64,000 nt of DNA from an uncultured Verrucomicrobiales bacterium (GTDB lineage: Bacteria > Verrucomicrobiota > Verrucomicrobiia > Verrucomicrobiales > Akkermansiaceae), in the NCBI GenBank assembly GCA_937885815.1, contig CALABM010000064.1, forward strand, positions 1-64,000, in the 5' to 3' direction. Under the pieces are notes generated by a model, which saw nothing but the letters and a program-made list of their open reading frames with translations, was not told the origin of the DNA and made no database searches. Of the stretch, positions 8,317-17,979 are shown one piece after another. Both the position numbers and the translations under genes were made by a program. Numbering within the stretch: the stretch's first letter is position 1; every line of letters begins with the position of its first letter.

Positions 8317-11001
8317 TTAGCGGAAGCCGCCCATGCTTTCTGCCCTCTGCAGCTCCTGAGCGCACTCGTTGTGGCCAGCAGCCTCAGCGTAATGGCGGGC
8401 GGTACGACCGGCGGTATCTCGGTCCAATGGGCCGGCTCCTGCTGCGAGTAGCATCTTGATGGTATTCAGGTGCCCCTTCATAGCGGCAACATGCAGGGCT
8501 GTTTGACCGGAGTGGTTCTTGTGGTGGACGTTGGCTCTTGCTTTCAGAAGAAGCTCCACGCAGTAGGCCTGGTTTGCAGCAGCGGCTACAATTAAGGGGG
8601 TGTTCTGCAGACGGTCAATCGCATTCACATCCATTTTAGCGGCGATAAGTTGCCTCAGGCTGTCAAAGGCTCCTGTTCTGGCTGTAAAGTGCAAGAGGGT
8701 CTCCTCCTCATAGTAATCATTGGGGTTGGCCCCACGCTGCAGAAGAGCTCGCAGGCACTGCGTGTGATTATTCGCGATAGCCCAGTAAAGAAGGCTGCGA
8801 CCTGCGCTGTCTTTTTCGTTGGGGGATAAACCATTATCCAGCAAGAAACGTACGCTTTCCGTGTGCCCGTTACAACAAGCTAGGTAAAGTGGGGAGGGGA
8901 CGGAATCTGAAGGCTGGTACTTGGCGCCGTTGTTCATCAGAATACGCAGGCTGTGGGTAGCCCCTTGTTCCGCCGCGATGTGCAGCAGCGTGGTGCCATC
9001 AGATTCTCTCTCATTCGGATTTGCGCCTGCTGCGAGCAGGTCAATCATCATATCGTGTCGTCCGTGGGATACTGCTTCCTTCAGCGGGCTATTGAAAGTA
9101 TCTGCCTGAATGATGGGGGTTAAATCCGTGCCGGCTTTGATAAGGAGGTGGAACAGCTCCTTATCACTTGAGCGGATGGTTGCAATGAGGCGCTCTTGAT
9201 AATTGCGTGGCGAGATTCTTTTTTCTGCTAGCTCATTGACCGCTGTGAGAATATCCACGCACTTCGTGTGGTTATTAGCCCGGGCGAGATCCAGTGCAGT
9301 GGCATTTTGTGAATTTTTGGCGGAGAAATCAGCGCCTGCTTTCAGCAGCTGGCACAGGCAATTACTATGGCCTCCGGCGGCTGCCAGATGGATGGGGGTG
9401 TTATTATCCATCTGCTTGTCGGAGGGGCGAGCTCCGGCAGTAAGGAGCAGTGCAAGCGGTTCTTCTCTACCTCGAGCTGCGGCTACTCCTATAGGGGTGA
9501 GGTGTTCTTCATTGACGTGATTCAAATCCACGCCTGCCTGAATGAGCAGCTGCAGTTTTTCGCAGTTGTTTTCGCTGATGGCAATGTACATGTGGGTCTC
9601 CAGCCCATCAGCAATTCCTCGGCGTTTCAGAATGCTGCGTGACAGTGCGGCAAGACTTTCACTGAAGGTGAGGTCACCCAGTTTATGGATGGCCGTTTCT
9701 CCATAGGTGTCTTTAATAGAGGGGTCTGCGCCTCTGGTAAGCAGCAGCCGGATAACCTCACTATGCATGTTAGCCGACGCAAGGTGAAGCGGGGTTCTGC
9801 CATCCGGAAGCGGTAGATTCAGTGTTGCCCTGGCTTTCAGTAGCTCGCTCACACAGGCGGCCTGACCATCATAGGACGCAATGTGCAGGGCTGTCCAGCC
9901 TTCCGGGGTCATAGAATCTGAGTCTGCCCCGTTGTCAAGCAGCAGCCTGACGCAGGTGGCATTGCGCGCTTTGACCGCGGCCAGAAGTGGTGTGAGGCCA
10001 ATATCATTGCGAGTTTCAACTGTTGCACCATTTTCGATCAGGTATTGTACACACTCGCTGCGGCCATGTTCTGCCGCTCGGAGAAGCGGGGTTTCACCGG
10101 CGCGGTCAGGGGTATCCACAGGTGCACCGGCAGCAACGAGCTGCTTCATGCAGGAAAGGTTACCGGTTCTTGCTGCCTCCATGATGGGGGTAAGGCCATC
10201 GCATCCCTCTAGCACGGAGGCACCAGCCGCTATGAGTAACTGGAGGCTTTCCACAGCTTGTTCTTGAACTGCTGTAAGAAGGATGGGGCGTCCGCTGGAA
10301 TCCCTGGCTTGGAAATCTGCTCCGGCTTCAAGTAGTTTGGATACTATCTGATGGAGATTCTGGCGCACGGCTTCATAAAGAGGCGTCACTCCGGAGCTAC
10401 AGGCATCCACCTCCGCGTTATGGGCCAGCAGCAGCTCTACAATAGCGAGATTTCGGGCTAGAATGGCCTCATGAAGGGGCGTGCTTCCGCCATAATTCTC
10501 AGCGTTCACATCAGCGCCGTTTTCCAGTAGAATTGCCACGCATTCTACGTGCCCGAGCTGAGCTGCTATGTGGAGTACCGTGCGGTTGTAGCTACCAACC
10601 GCGTTTACAGACGAGCCACTGGCAATTCTTTGCCGCATGAGCGCGGTATTACCGGTTATTGTGGCATGAAGGAGTGCGGTGTCTAATGGGCCTCTTGCGA
10701 TTTGAGGTGACGTGTTTGCACGTGCAATGTGATTGCCGTCCGTATTTATAACGGATGGGAGGTCTGGTAACTGCGAACTTATTGTAACTGTTTGATTTTC
10801 TATGGAAGGGAGGTCGCTCAGCCGTGGAGATTCATCGACAGTACGCCTCTGGCTCCGTGGCTCTTTTGAGGGGAGCTGCGTAGAATCCTTTCCCGGTACA
10901 TTCTCAGGCGGTGAGTAAACGAAGCTAAGCCCCACCAGAGCGACTGAGAAAACACCAATGAAAAGGATATTCAGCTTGATTCTAGTAGAACGAAATCTCA
11001 T
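8317..11001 (-). CDS. 894-aa membrane-anchored ankyrin-repeat protein inside the dcw operon
   Basis: The N terminus has a basic stretch and one membrane segment (about residues 8-30), then a low-complexity linker (30-110). The rest is about 20 ankyrin repeats with the usual TPLHxAA..GH...V..LL..GA core, interrupted near 405-440 and 585-610 by less regular stretches. A signal-anchor placing the repeats in the periplasm is inferred. Ankyrin arrays bind proteins; no catalytic domain is visible. It lies only 8 bases after murG and 23 before mnmG, so it is probably co-transcribed with peptidoglycan and division genes. That makes a scaffold role in envelope assembly an attractive but untested idea. 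Confidence 0.85.
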   Translation of the reverse strand: MRFRSTRIKLNILFIGVFSVALVGLSFVYSPPENVPGKDSTQLPSKEPRSQRRTVDESPRLSDLPSIENQTVTISSQLPDLPSVINTDGNHIARANTSPQIARGPLDTALLHATITGNTALMRQRIASGSSVNAVGSYNRTVLHIAAQLGHVECVAILLENGADVNAENYGGSTPLHEAILARNLAIVELLLAHNAEVDACSSGVTPLYEAVRQNLHQIVSKLLEAGADFQARDSSGRPILLTAVQEQAVESLQLLIAAGASVLEGCDGLTPIMEAARTGNLSCMKQLVAAGAPVDTPDRAGETPLLRAAEHGRSECVQYLIENGATVETRNDIGLTPLLAAVKARNATCVRLLLDNGADSDSMTPEGWTALHIASYDGQAACVSELLKARATLNLPLPDGRTPLHLASANMHSEVIRLLLTRGADPSIKDTYGETAIHKLGDLTFSESLAALSRSILKRRGIADGLETHMYIAISENNCEKLQLLIQAGVDLNHVNEEHLTPIGVAAARGREEPLALLLTAGARPSDKQMDNNTPIHLAAAGGHSNCLCQLLKAGADFSAKNSQNATALDLARANNHTKCVDILTAVNELAEKRISPRNYQERLIATIRSSDKELFHLLIKAGTDLTPIIQADTFNSPLKEAVSHGRHDMMIDLLAAGANPNERESDGTTLLHIAAEQGATHSLRILMNNGAKYQPSDSVPSPLYLACCNGHTESVRFLLDNGLSPNEKDSAGRSLLYWAIANNHTQCLRALLQRGANPNDYYEEETLLHFTARTGAFDSLRQLIAAKMDVNAIDRLQNTPLIVAAAANQAYCVELLLKARANVHHKNHSGQTALHVAAMKGHLNTIKMLLAAGAGPLDRDTAGRTARHYAEAAGHNECAQELQRAESMGGFR

Positions 11002-11009
11002 TTCCGTTA

Positions 11010-12095
11010 TTAGACAGTGGCTGAGATTGCCATAGCGATTCGCTCCGCAGCCTCAGGGCAGGCCTGTGCGAGCATGGCCTGTTCCATGGTGTTGCGAGCG
11101 TTTGGATTCATAATAGTGTTATGAACGAAGCCATGAACAATCTCCGAGGTAAGTTCTGATTGAGCGCACATGATTGCTGCTCCGGTATCAGCGAACACGC
11201 GGGCATTACAGGTCTGATGGTCATCCGCCGCAAAGGGGAAGGGTATGAGCAGGCTAGCCTTGCCTAAGAAGGACAGCTCAGTGAGCGTGGAGGCACCCGA
11301 GCGTGTGATGACGCCATCTGCGGCTGCGTAGGCAGCGGGCATGTCTGAGCAGAACCCGGTTACGGTTATATTCTTGGCCCCGGCTGCCAAGGTGTTTACG
11401 CGTTCGTAATCCTGTCTACCGGCGATGACGAAGTAATGTACGTCTGAATCCGCCTTAGCCGCTTCTATCAGCATGCTGTTCAGATTCTTTGCACCCTGTG
11501 AGCCACCGGTGACAAGAATGACGGTTTTGTTCTTCGGTAGGCCGAGGCGTTCACGGGCTTCCTCCGTGGTGGGTAGGTGGCGCAGCTCTTCGCGCACCGG
11601 GGTGCCGGTAACGATGCACTGCCGCCCACCGAAATGCGCAGCAGCTTCTTTCAGGCCCAGCAGCACGGCGGTGCACCAGCGGGCTGTCAGGCGGTTGGAC
11701 TTGCCGGGCATGGCATTGCTGTCATGCACATAGGTACGCAGCCCCAGTTTGTGGCCGGCAAGAACGGGTGGCAGGGAGGTAAATCCACCCATGCCAATGA
11801 CGATATCAGCTTTCTCCCGGTGGATGATGCTGCGGCAGGTTAGATAGGTGCGCAGCATTTTCCAGAGGAAGCCGGGCATGCGCAGGGAGAGTGTGGGCGG
11901 CTTTGCAATGGCCTGAACCGTGTGGAACTCCAAGTCGCCATATTTGCGGGAGGCTTCAGCATCCACTTCTTTCTGGGAGATGAGTAGCACGGGATGATGC
12001 CCCATGCTGCGCAGCTGTTGTGCAACGGCAATGCCCGGGAAAAGGTGGCCGCCTGTACCGCCGCAGGCGATGACAACGTGAAGTGGTGTGCTCAT
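11010..12095 (-). CDS. murG: UDP-GlcNAc:lipid I N-acetylglucosaminyltransferase MurG
   Basis: MurG adds N-acetylglucosamine to lipid I on the inner face of the inner membrane, making lipid II. The 361-aa protein has the N-terminal glycine loop ACGGTGGHLFPG (about 10-21), a TGGSQGAKNLN loop in the middle, and the donor-site signature GASTLTELSFLGKASLLIPF followed by DDHQTCNA. Length is typical (about 355). It sits 4 bases downstream of ftsW, matching the conserved ftsW-murG pair. Confidence 0.95.
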   Translation of the reverse strand: MSTPLHVVIACGGTGGHLFPGIAVAQQLRSMGHHPVLLISQKEVDAEASRKYGDLEFHTVQAIAKPPTLSLRMPGFLWKMLRTYLTCRSIIHREKADIVIGMGGFTSLPPVLAGHKLGLRTYVHDSNAMPGKSNRLTARWCTAVLLGLKEAAAHFGGRQCIVTGTPVREELRHLPTTEEARERLGLPKNKTVILVTGGSQGAKNLNSMLIEAAKADSDVHYFVIAGRQDYERVNTLAAGAKNITVTGFCSDMPAAYAAADGVITRSGASTLTELSFLGKASLLIPFPFAADDHQTCNARVFADTGAAIMCAQSELTSEIVHGFVHNTIMNPNARNTMEQAMLAQACPEAAERIAMAISATV

Positions 12096-12099
12096 GATT

Positions 12100-13239
12100 T
12101 TATGATTTGTCTTGGAGTCTGCGAGTGGGCCAGTAAGTTTCCTTCTTGTTTGGAGTATGGCGTTGGATGCTAGTTAGAAGCCCTATGGCCGCAATAGTGA
12201 AAACAAGGTTAGTACCGCCGTAACTGATGAAGGGAAGCGGCAGACCGGAGTTCGGTAGAAGTGAGGTAACTACCATCATGTTCAGAGCTGCTGGCCAGAA
12301 GATGGTGCACACCAGCCCCACTGCAAGCAGGCGCCCGAAGGTGTCATTCGTCTGCAGTGCCAGAACAATGCCTGAGAGCGTCATCATCGTGAAGAGTAAC
12401 AGCACGCCTGCGGTGCCTACAAGCCCCCATTCCTCACCGATTTCCGCGAAGATGAAGTCCGTGTGGGCAAAGGGAAGGTTGCCGTACTTCTCAATGCCGT
12501 CTCCCAGCCCCACGCCGAAGGCTCCCCCTCGGGCAAAAGCCAGCATGGATATCCACTGCTGGCAGCCGGCTTCGTGCTTGTAGCGCTCAGGGTCAAACCA
12601 TGCGTATATGCGCTCCAAGCGGTTCGGGCTTCCGGTGGCTTGGTCAAAAAGTACGAGGAAGCCAAGAGCCACTACCAAGGCCAGTACCCATCCGCGGACA
12701 CCTGCTACGTACATGACGCAGAACCCGGACATACCCAGAGCCGCCGCCGTTCCCATGTCCTTTTCCACGAGAATGAGCAGTAGAGGGAGACCGAAGATAA
12801 CACCGGGCATAACGAACCCCTTCCAGAAGGTGCCAGCCATCTCGCGGTGAGTGGTGTACCAGTGGGCTAGGCATATCATGAGAACACTCTTGGCCAGCTC
12901 ACTGGGCTGGAAGGTGATGAAGCCAAGGTTTACCCAGCGGTTTTCACCGTTGATGTTCATGCCCACAATGGGTAAGAAGCAGAAGATAAGCAGGGCTACC
13001 AGAACCCACCAGAAAGTACGCACCCAGTTACGCAGAATATGGTAGTCAATCGTGCTGAGAACCAGTGCCGCGGTCAGTCCTAAGCTTGCGAATATGCACT
13101 GCTTACGCAGGAAGGTGTTAGGGTCTTCTTCGGCACCAATTGGCGCGCACAAGCCGGTGCTGGCCACCATCATGATGCCCAGAATGAGCAGCGTGATGAA
13201 GCAGAACCAGATACAGATGATGCTGAGACGCGTAGACAT
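12100..13239 (-). CDS. ftsW: SEDS-family septal peptidoglycan polymerase FtsW
   Basis: FtsW is the SEDS glycosyltransferase that polymerises lipid II at the septum together with its class B PBP partner (ftsI upstream). The 379-aa protein is mostly transmembrane, with about ten segments. It carries the SEDS signatures NGENRWVNLG, FQPSELAKS and, near the end, NSGLPLPFISYGGTNL. It lies in the conserved murD-ftsW-murG order, although a LysM gene intervenes after murD. The paralogue RodA is the alternative, but context favours FtsW. Confidence 0.92.
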   Translation of the reverse strand: MSTRLSIICIWFCFITLLILGIMMVASTGLCAPIGAEEDPNTFLRKQCIFASLGLTAALVLSTIDYHILRNWVRTFWWVLVALLIFCFLPIVGMNINGENRWVNLGFITFQPSELAKSVLMICLAHWYTTHREMAGTFWKGFVMPGVIFGLPLLLILVEKDMGTAAALGMSGFCVMYVAGVRGWVLALVVALGFLVLFDQATGSPNRLERIYAWFDPERYKHEAGCQQWISMLAFARGGAFGVGLGDGIEKYGNLPFAHTDFIFAEIGEEWGLVGTAGVLLLFTMMTLSGIVLALQTNDTFGRLLAVGLVCTIFWPAALNMMVVTSLLPNSGLPLPFISYGGTNLVFTIAAIGLLTSIQRHTPNKKETYWPTRRLQDKS

Positions 13240-13260
13240 GTGCCGATGCCGGAAAAGTGA

Positions 13261-14154
13261 TTATTCGGCGATGCGAATTCTATCCCCAATGCGGATGTTT
13301 CCTGCGCGGGAAGCCGGGATGTTGTTCAGTTCCAGAAGCTTGTTCAGGGGGATTCTATTGCGACGAGCGATGGCTCCCAAGGTCTCACCTCTTCGGATGG
13401 TATGGTACTTGGCTTCCTCGTTAGCCGTTTCTGTGGCTTGCTGTACAGCGACCTGACGTCCCTCGGCGGAGTCCGCCGCTACAGGGATGTTCAGGTAGGT
13501 GCCGCTGATGATGTTGTTACCCTGCAGCTGAGGATTGGCCGTGCGGATATCAGTCACGCTGACACTGTACTTCTGAGCTATGCGGTAAAGGGTGTCACCG
13601 GAGGTAACGTGGTGCTTAACGATAGTCGGAGTAGCGGGAGCGGCCGGAGCGGGTGCCGGTGCGGGTTCTACCGCGGGAGCAGGTTCGACTGCCACAACAG
13701 GAGTTACTATCTCCGGCTCGGTGACGGGAGCCACAGGAGCGGATTCAACGGGAGCTTGTGTGATGTGGCTGGGAGCAGCAGTGGGCTGAGGCTGGCGTAC
13801 AGGATTAGCCACGGGCCCTTCCACGGGCTGGGGCAGTACATCATTATTCTCCTGCTGCTGCACCGGAGTGGGCGGAGCAGGGGGCGGCGTGATGGTGGTG
13901 GCGGCGATGGGAGCTGCCTCACCGGATTTAATCTTACCACGCAGAATGACACCGCCGATAACGATGAGGTGGATGAGCAGCAGGCCGATGATAAGGCGCA
14001 CTACTGTGACGCTGTTGGTGCGGTCCTCCACGAGCCCGGTATCACTGCGGTGGCGCTTGAGTTTGTTGTTGATTAAAGCGCGGAAAACGTGTTTCTTGGG
14101 TTTTGCCCGAGCCATGTCGGAATTGCGGAAGGATGATTGGGGATGACGCTTCAT
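13261..14154 (-). CDS. Membrane-anchored protein with two LysM domains
   Basis: LysM domains bind peptidoglycan glycan chains. The 297-aa protein has a basic cytoplasmic N terminus, one membrane segment (about residues 50-70), a Pro/Ala-rich linker (about 80-170) and two LysM modules: one from about 174 (HHVTSGDTLYRIAQKYSV) and one from about 245 (HTIRRGETLGAIARRNRI). No hydrolase domain is present, so it is probably a wall-binding division or scaffold protein. It lies between murD (29 bases upstream) and ftsW (21 bases downstream), where the standard dcw order has nothing. Confidence 0.85.
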   Translation of the reverse strand: MKRHPQSSFRNSDMARAKPKKHVFRALINNKLKRHRSDTGLVEDRTNSVTVVRLIIGLLLIHLIVIGGVILRGKIKSGEAAPIAATTITPPPAPPTPVQQQENNDVLPQPVEGPVANPVRQPQPTAAPSHITQAPVESAPVAPVTEPEIVTPVVAVEPAPAVEPAPAPAPAAPATPTIVKHHVTSGDTLYRIAQKYSVSVTDIRTANPQLQGNNIISGTYLNIPVAADSAEGRQVAVQQATETANEEAKYHTIRRGETLGAIARRNRIPLNKLLELNNIPASRAGNIRIGDRIRIAE

Positions 14155-14183
14155 ATGGGGACAGGGGATAATAAGAGGTGGGA

Positions 14184-15500
14184 TTAGAGATTAAGAGTTT
14201 TAAGCACAGCGGCGCGGAAGCACTCACCACGCTGCACATAGCCGGTAAACTGGTCGAAGGAGGAGGTGCCGGGTGAGAAGAGTACCACGTCACCCTGCTT
14301 GGCTTCCTGAGCGGCAGCCGTCACGGCTTCCTGCACGGTCTCTACCTGAATGGTACGGCACACGGGGGAGAAGGTGTTCATCAGCTGGGAAGCAATCTGG
14401 CCGAAGACGATGCAGCAGCGGGCCTTCTCAGCCAGCATGGGATTGATGGCGGTGTAGTCCAGCCCTTTGTCCTTACCGCCTGCCAGCAGGATGATGGGGC
14501 GGGTCTGGGAGCGAACGGCGGCTTCCGTGGAGTGCAGGTTCGTGCTCTTGGAGTCGTTCAGCCAGAGGATGCCGTCCATCTCCGCTACGGTTTCACAGCG
14601 GTGGCCGGGCGGGCAGAAACTGCACAGGCCGGCGGAAATCTGCTCATCACTCAGGCCTACGGCACGGCATGCCAGAGTGGCAGCCATGGCGTTCTCCGCA
14701 TTATGAGCCTGCTCCAGAGTAGTACCGCGAAGCTTGGTGAGCTGAGCCGGGCCCTCCATGATGTAGCCGTCTTTGTAGTAGAGCTGGCCGGAGTCCGCCA
14801 CGGAGGAGAACTCAGCCACGCGGGGCTTTACACCGGGGAGGTTTTCACCCACGCGAACGATGGCAAGTTGCTCCTCACTCATGTTTTCAAAGACGCGCAG
14901 TTTAGCGTTGAAGTAGTCCTCCACCTTCGTGTAGCGATCCATGTGATCCGGTGCGAAGTTCAGCCAGATGGCTACCTCCGGGCGGAAATCAATGATGGTC
15001 TCCATCTGGAAGGAGGATACCTCCAGTACAGCGAATTCAGGTTGCTCGGGGAGCAGGGCCAGCTCGCAGAGCGGGTAGCCGTAGTTACCGCATGCTTTAG
15101 CTGTGTGGCCGGCCTGCAGGAGGACGTGTTCGAGCAGTGCTGTGGTGGTGGTTTTGCCGTTGGTGCCGGTGATGGCGATGATGCGGCCTGTGTAGAAATG
15201 ATAGCCCAGTTCAATTTCACCAATAATGGGGGCACCGGCGCAGGTGAAGGCTAGTGTCCACGGTATATCAGCCTCAATGCCCGGAGAGAGCACCACGATT
15301 TCAGCAGCAAAGGCTTGTGCCTCCTGTTCGCCGGCGCCTGCTACGAAGCGGAGGGCGGAATCGGCGCAGGTGGCTTTCGGATTGCTGTCGAATATGCACA
15401 CTTCACCGGCACCTTTGGCAAGTGCCAGACGCGCGGCGGCTACGCCACTGCGGCCGCAACCGAGAACTGCTACTTTTTTACCGGAGAGATTCATGGCCAT
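14184..15500 (-). CDS. murD: UDP-N-acetylmuramoyl-L-alanine--D-glutamate ligase MurD
   Basis: MurD adds D-glutamate to UDP-MurNAc-L-Ala in the cytoplasm. The 438-aa protein has an N-terminal Rossmann-like segment (VAVLGCGRSG, 10-19), the Mur-ligase ATP loop TGTNGKTTT (111-119), a central NFAPDHMDRY motif, and the late NDSKSTN and GGKDKGLDY signatures typical of MurD. Length is normal. It is 24 bases downstream of mraY in the operon. Confidence 0.95.
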   Translation of the reverse strand: MAMNLSGKKVAVLGCGRSGVAAARLALAKGAGEVCIFDSNPKATCADSALRFVAGAGEQEAQAFAAEIVVLSPGIEADIPWTLAFTCAGAPIIGEIELGYHFYTGRIIAITGTNGKTTTTALLEHVLLQAGHTAKACGNYGYPLCELALLPEQPEFAVLEVSSFQMETIIDFRPEVAIWLNFAPDHMDRYTKVEDYFNAKLRVFENMSEEQLAIVRVGENLPGVKPRVAEFSSVADSGQLYYKDGYIMEGPAQLTKLRGTTLEQAHNAENAMAATLACRAVGLSDEQISAGLCSFCPPGHRCETVAEMDGILWLNDSKSTNLHSTEAAVRSQTRPIILLAGGKDKGLDYTAINPMLAEKARCCIVFGQIASQLMNTFSPVCRTIQVETVQEAVTAAAQEAKQGDVVLFSPGTSSFDQFTGYVQRGECFRAAVLKTLNL

Positions 15501-15524
15501 GGGGGATGGGGATTCTACTATATT

Positions 15525-16571
15525 TTAGTGACTCAGGCAAGAGAAAAAATAGGCCCAGAACAACGAATTCAGGCAAGAGAAAAATAGGCCCAGACCAACG
15601 AATGCCAGAATACCAGCCACAATCCAGAAGCGGATGCATACCTGAGTTTCGCTCAGGCCGGCTTTCTCAAAATGGTGGTGAATGGGAGCCATGCGGAAGA
15701 AGCGGCGGCCCTCGCCGTATTTGCGGCGAGTGTACTTAAACCACGCTACCTGAATCATCACGGAAAGTGCTTCCGCTACGAACACACCGCCGATGATAAC
15801 CAGCAGCAGCTCGCTGCAGGTGCATACTGCAATGGTGCCCAGTGCACCACCGAGGGAAAGGGACCCGGTATCACCCATGAAGACACGGGCAGGATTACAG
15901 TTGAACCACAGGAAACCGGCACAGGCGGATACAATAGTCAGCGTGAACAAGCTGAGGCCACTGTCAATGATTGCGAAGGTGATGGCGGCGATAATCATAC
16001 AGCCGCTTGCCAGGCCATCGAGGCCGTCCGTCAGGTTTACGGCGTTGGAAGTGCCGATGATAACGAGGATGGCAAGGGGGATGAAGAGCCAGCCGATGTT
16101 CAGCGGGCCGTAGAAGGGTACAAGGATGTTACATACGTGCGGGCAGGCAAAGTACAGGTAGAAGCTGCAACCGACGGCTGCTACGAACTGCAGCGCAATC
16201 TTGAACCAGCCACTCACGCCGTCCGTGCTCTTCTTGGTGATTTTTGCGTAATCGTCCAAGAAACCAAGGAAGGCTGTAATAGAGGTGACTATCAGGCAGC
16301 ACTGCACGCGCGGATCCGTCAGGTCACACACGAGAAGGCTGGTGAGCAGTACGAGACCGATGAGCATGAGGCCACCCATGGTGGGAGTGCCTACCTTGCT
16401 GCTGTGCTCAGGTGCCAGCACTCCCCTGCAGGTGGTGCGGATGGGCTGGCCAGCCTTCATGGCGCGAAGGATGGCGATAAGTTTCGGCCCGATAATGAGG
16501 GAACCGACAAAGGGAATTACCAGTGCCAGAATGGCCAGGATAATCGGGTTAGTGTCACAGAGTTCGAGCAT
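15525..16571 (-). CDS. mraY: Phospho-N-acetylmuramoyl-pentapeptide transferase MraY
   Basis: MraY transfers phospho-MurNAc-pentapeptide to undecaprenyl phosphate, forming lipid I. The 348-aa membrane protein shows the catalytic FLDDYAKI motif, NLTDGLDGLASG, FNCNPARVFMGDTGSL and the HHHFEKAGLSE loop. It starts 3 bases after murF. The 3' end carries a 36-bp near-duplication (15533-15603) that adds 12 residues and gives the repetitive tail with FFSCL twice. The extra residues follow the last membrane segment, so the enzyme probably tolerates them. Confidence 0.95.
   Translation of the reverse strand: MLELCDTNPIILAILALVIPFVGSLIIGPKLIAILRAMKAGQPIRTTCRGVLAPEHSSKVGTPTMGGLMLIGLVLLTSLLVCDLTDPRVQCCLIVTSITAFLGFLDDYAKITKKSTDGVSGWFKIALQFVAAVGCSFYLYFACPHVCNILVPFYGPLNIGWLFIPLAILVIIGTSNAVNLTDGLDGLASGCMIIAAITFAIIDSGLSLFTLTIVSACAGFLWFNCNPARVFMGDTGSLSLGGALGTIAVCTCSELLLVIIGGVFVAEALSVMIQVAWFKYTRRKYGEGRRFFRMAPIHHHFEKAGLSETQVCIRFWIVAGILAFVGLGLFFSCLNSLFWAYFFSCLSH
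15533..15603. repeat. 36/35-bp tandem duplication at the 3' end of mraY
   Basis: Copies 15533-15568 (36 bases) and 15569-15603 (35 bases) differ by one A in an A-run and one other base. The insertion adds 36 bases, so the reading frame is restored and the MraY C terminus is extended by 12 residues. Confidence 0.9.
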
Positions 16572-16574
16572 AAC

Positions 16575-17963
16575 TTATTTGGTGGGGGTGAGAGTGGGGA
16601 AGAGTTCGTACATGGTGCGCTCCATGCCGGCGGAGCGTGAGCCTTTGAAGAGAATGGCATCACCCGGCTCTATCATACGGCGCAGGGCGGTGGCGGCTTC
16701 GTCCGGTGTGCTCACGAGCATGGCCGGGATGCTTTCAGCCGCTGCTTCGCAGAGTGCAAGTGTCTCCGCGCATTCAGGGCCTACAACGACGACTGCGGTG
16801 TATCCCAGCCCGGCGGCACACATGCCTACCTCAGCGTGGGCGGCTATACCGCCTTCGCCTAGCTCGCCCATCTTGCCGAGCACGGCGAAGCAGCGCTTGG
16901 GTCCGCGCAGGGAGGCCACCGTGTGCAGGGCTGCTTTCATGCTTTCAGGGTTGGCATTATAGGTGTCATCCACCACGGTGAAACCATCCACTTCTTTGCA
17001 ACCTAAACGGCCCTTTGTGAGGGCGGCGGCGGAGAGGCCGTCCGCTATTTGCTGCAGGGTGCAGCCGAGTTTCCAGCCGGCGGCGGCAGCCAGCAGGCTG
17101 TTGCTTACCATGTGGGCTCCGGGCACGGGAAGGTTCACGCGTATTTCACCCACACCTTCGATGTGCAGGTCATAGCTGCTGCCTGTGGCGGTGGAGCGTA
17201 CATTGAGCGCGCGCACGAGGCTGTCGCACCCGCCTGTGGGCAGGGGAGTGGCCTTCGTGCTGGCGGAGATGGTGGCTGCGAAATCATCCGTAGCCGGGTA
17301 AATCATGTAGCCCTCCTCAGGCAGAGCACGGGCTACTGTGCATTTTTCCTCAGCGATTGCCTCACGGGTGCCGAGGAATTCCATGTGGGCAGAGCCGATG
17401 GTGGTGATGATGCCGATTTGCGGCTGAGTCATGCGGCAGAGCGGTGCCAGTTCGCCTGCATGGTTCATACCCATTTCCCAGATGGCGGCCTCAGTTCCTT
17501 TCTCTGCGCTGAGAATGCTCAGGGGGGTGCCGATGTGGTTGTTCAGATTTCCCTTGGTGGCAATGGCTTGGAAGCGTTGTGAGAGCACGGAGAGGCACAT
17601 GTCCTTCGTGCTGGTTTTGCCGCTGGAGCCGGTGAGCCCCACTACGTGCAGCGGTGCCAGCTGGCCGCGCCACCACAGTGCCAGTTCCTGCAGCGCCCGC
17701 AGGGTGTCCGGTACAAGTATCACCGTGCAGGCCGGGTCATATGTGCCGGAAAGGCGGCTGACGATGACTGCCGCTGCATCCGCCGAGGCGGCAGCAGCGA
17801 AGTTGTTGCCATCGAAGCGCTCGCCACTGAGGGCGAGGAAGATGCAGCCCGGTGTCACGGCGCGGCTGTCGGTGGTGAGGCCGGCGGTGATGGCGCGGCT
17901 GCCCTGCGCCACGGCCTGACCGGCGGTGGCGGTGATGAGGTCACTGATGGCAATGCTTTGCAT
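16575..17963 (-). CDS. murF: UDP-MurNAc-tripeptide:D-Ala-D-Ala ligase MurF
   Basis: MurF adds D-Ala-D-Ala to the UDP-MurNAc-tripeptide. The 462-aa protein has the N-terminal MurF substrate domain with TTDSRAVTPGCIFLAL (30-45), the ATP loop TGSSGKTS (111-118), the motif EMGMNHAGEL and the C-terminal DDTYNANPESM typical of MurF. It follows murE by 16 bases and precedes mraY by 3, the standard murE-murF-mraY order. Confidence 0.95.
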   Translation of the reverse strand: MQSIAISDLITATAGQAVAQGSRAITAGLTTDSRAVTPGCIFLALSGERFDGNNFAAAASADAAAVIVSRLSGTYDPACTVILVPDTLRALQELALWWRGQLAPLHVVGLTGSSGKTSTKDMCLSVLSQRFQAIATKGNLNNHIGTPLSILSAEKGTEAAIWEMGMNHAGELAPLCRMTQPQIGIITTIGSAHMEFLGTREAIAEEKCTVARALPEEGYMIYPATDDFAATISASTKATPLPTGGCDSLVRALNVRSTATGSSYDLHIEGVGEIRVNLPVPGAHMVSNSLLAAAAGWKLGCTLQQIADGLSAAALTKGRLGCKEVDGFTVVDDTYNANPESMKAALHTVASLRGPKRCFAVLGKMGELGEGGIAAHAEVGMCAAGLGYTAVVVVGPECAETLALCEAAAESIPAMLVSTPDEAATALRRMIEPGDAILFKGSRSAGMERTMYELFPTLTPTK

Positions 17964-17979
17964 GGTGCGGTGGGGGAGT

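Noticed and set aside
7028..8320. A 430-codon plus-strand frame opposite mnmG
   Set aside because: Antisense shadow of a well-conserved gene; no recognisable domain or promoter.
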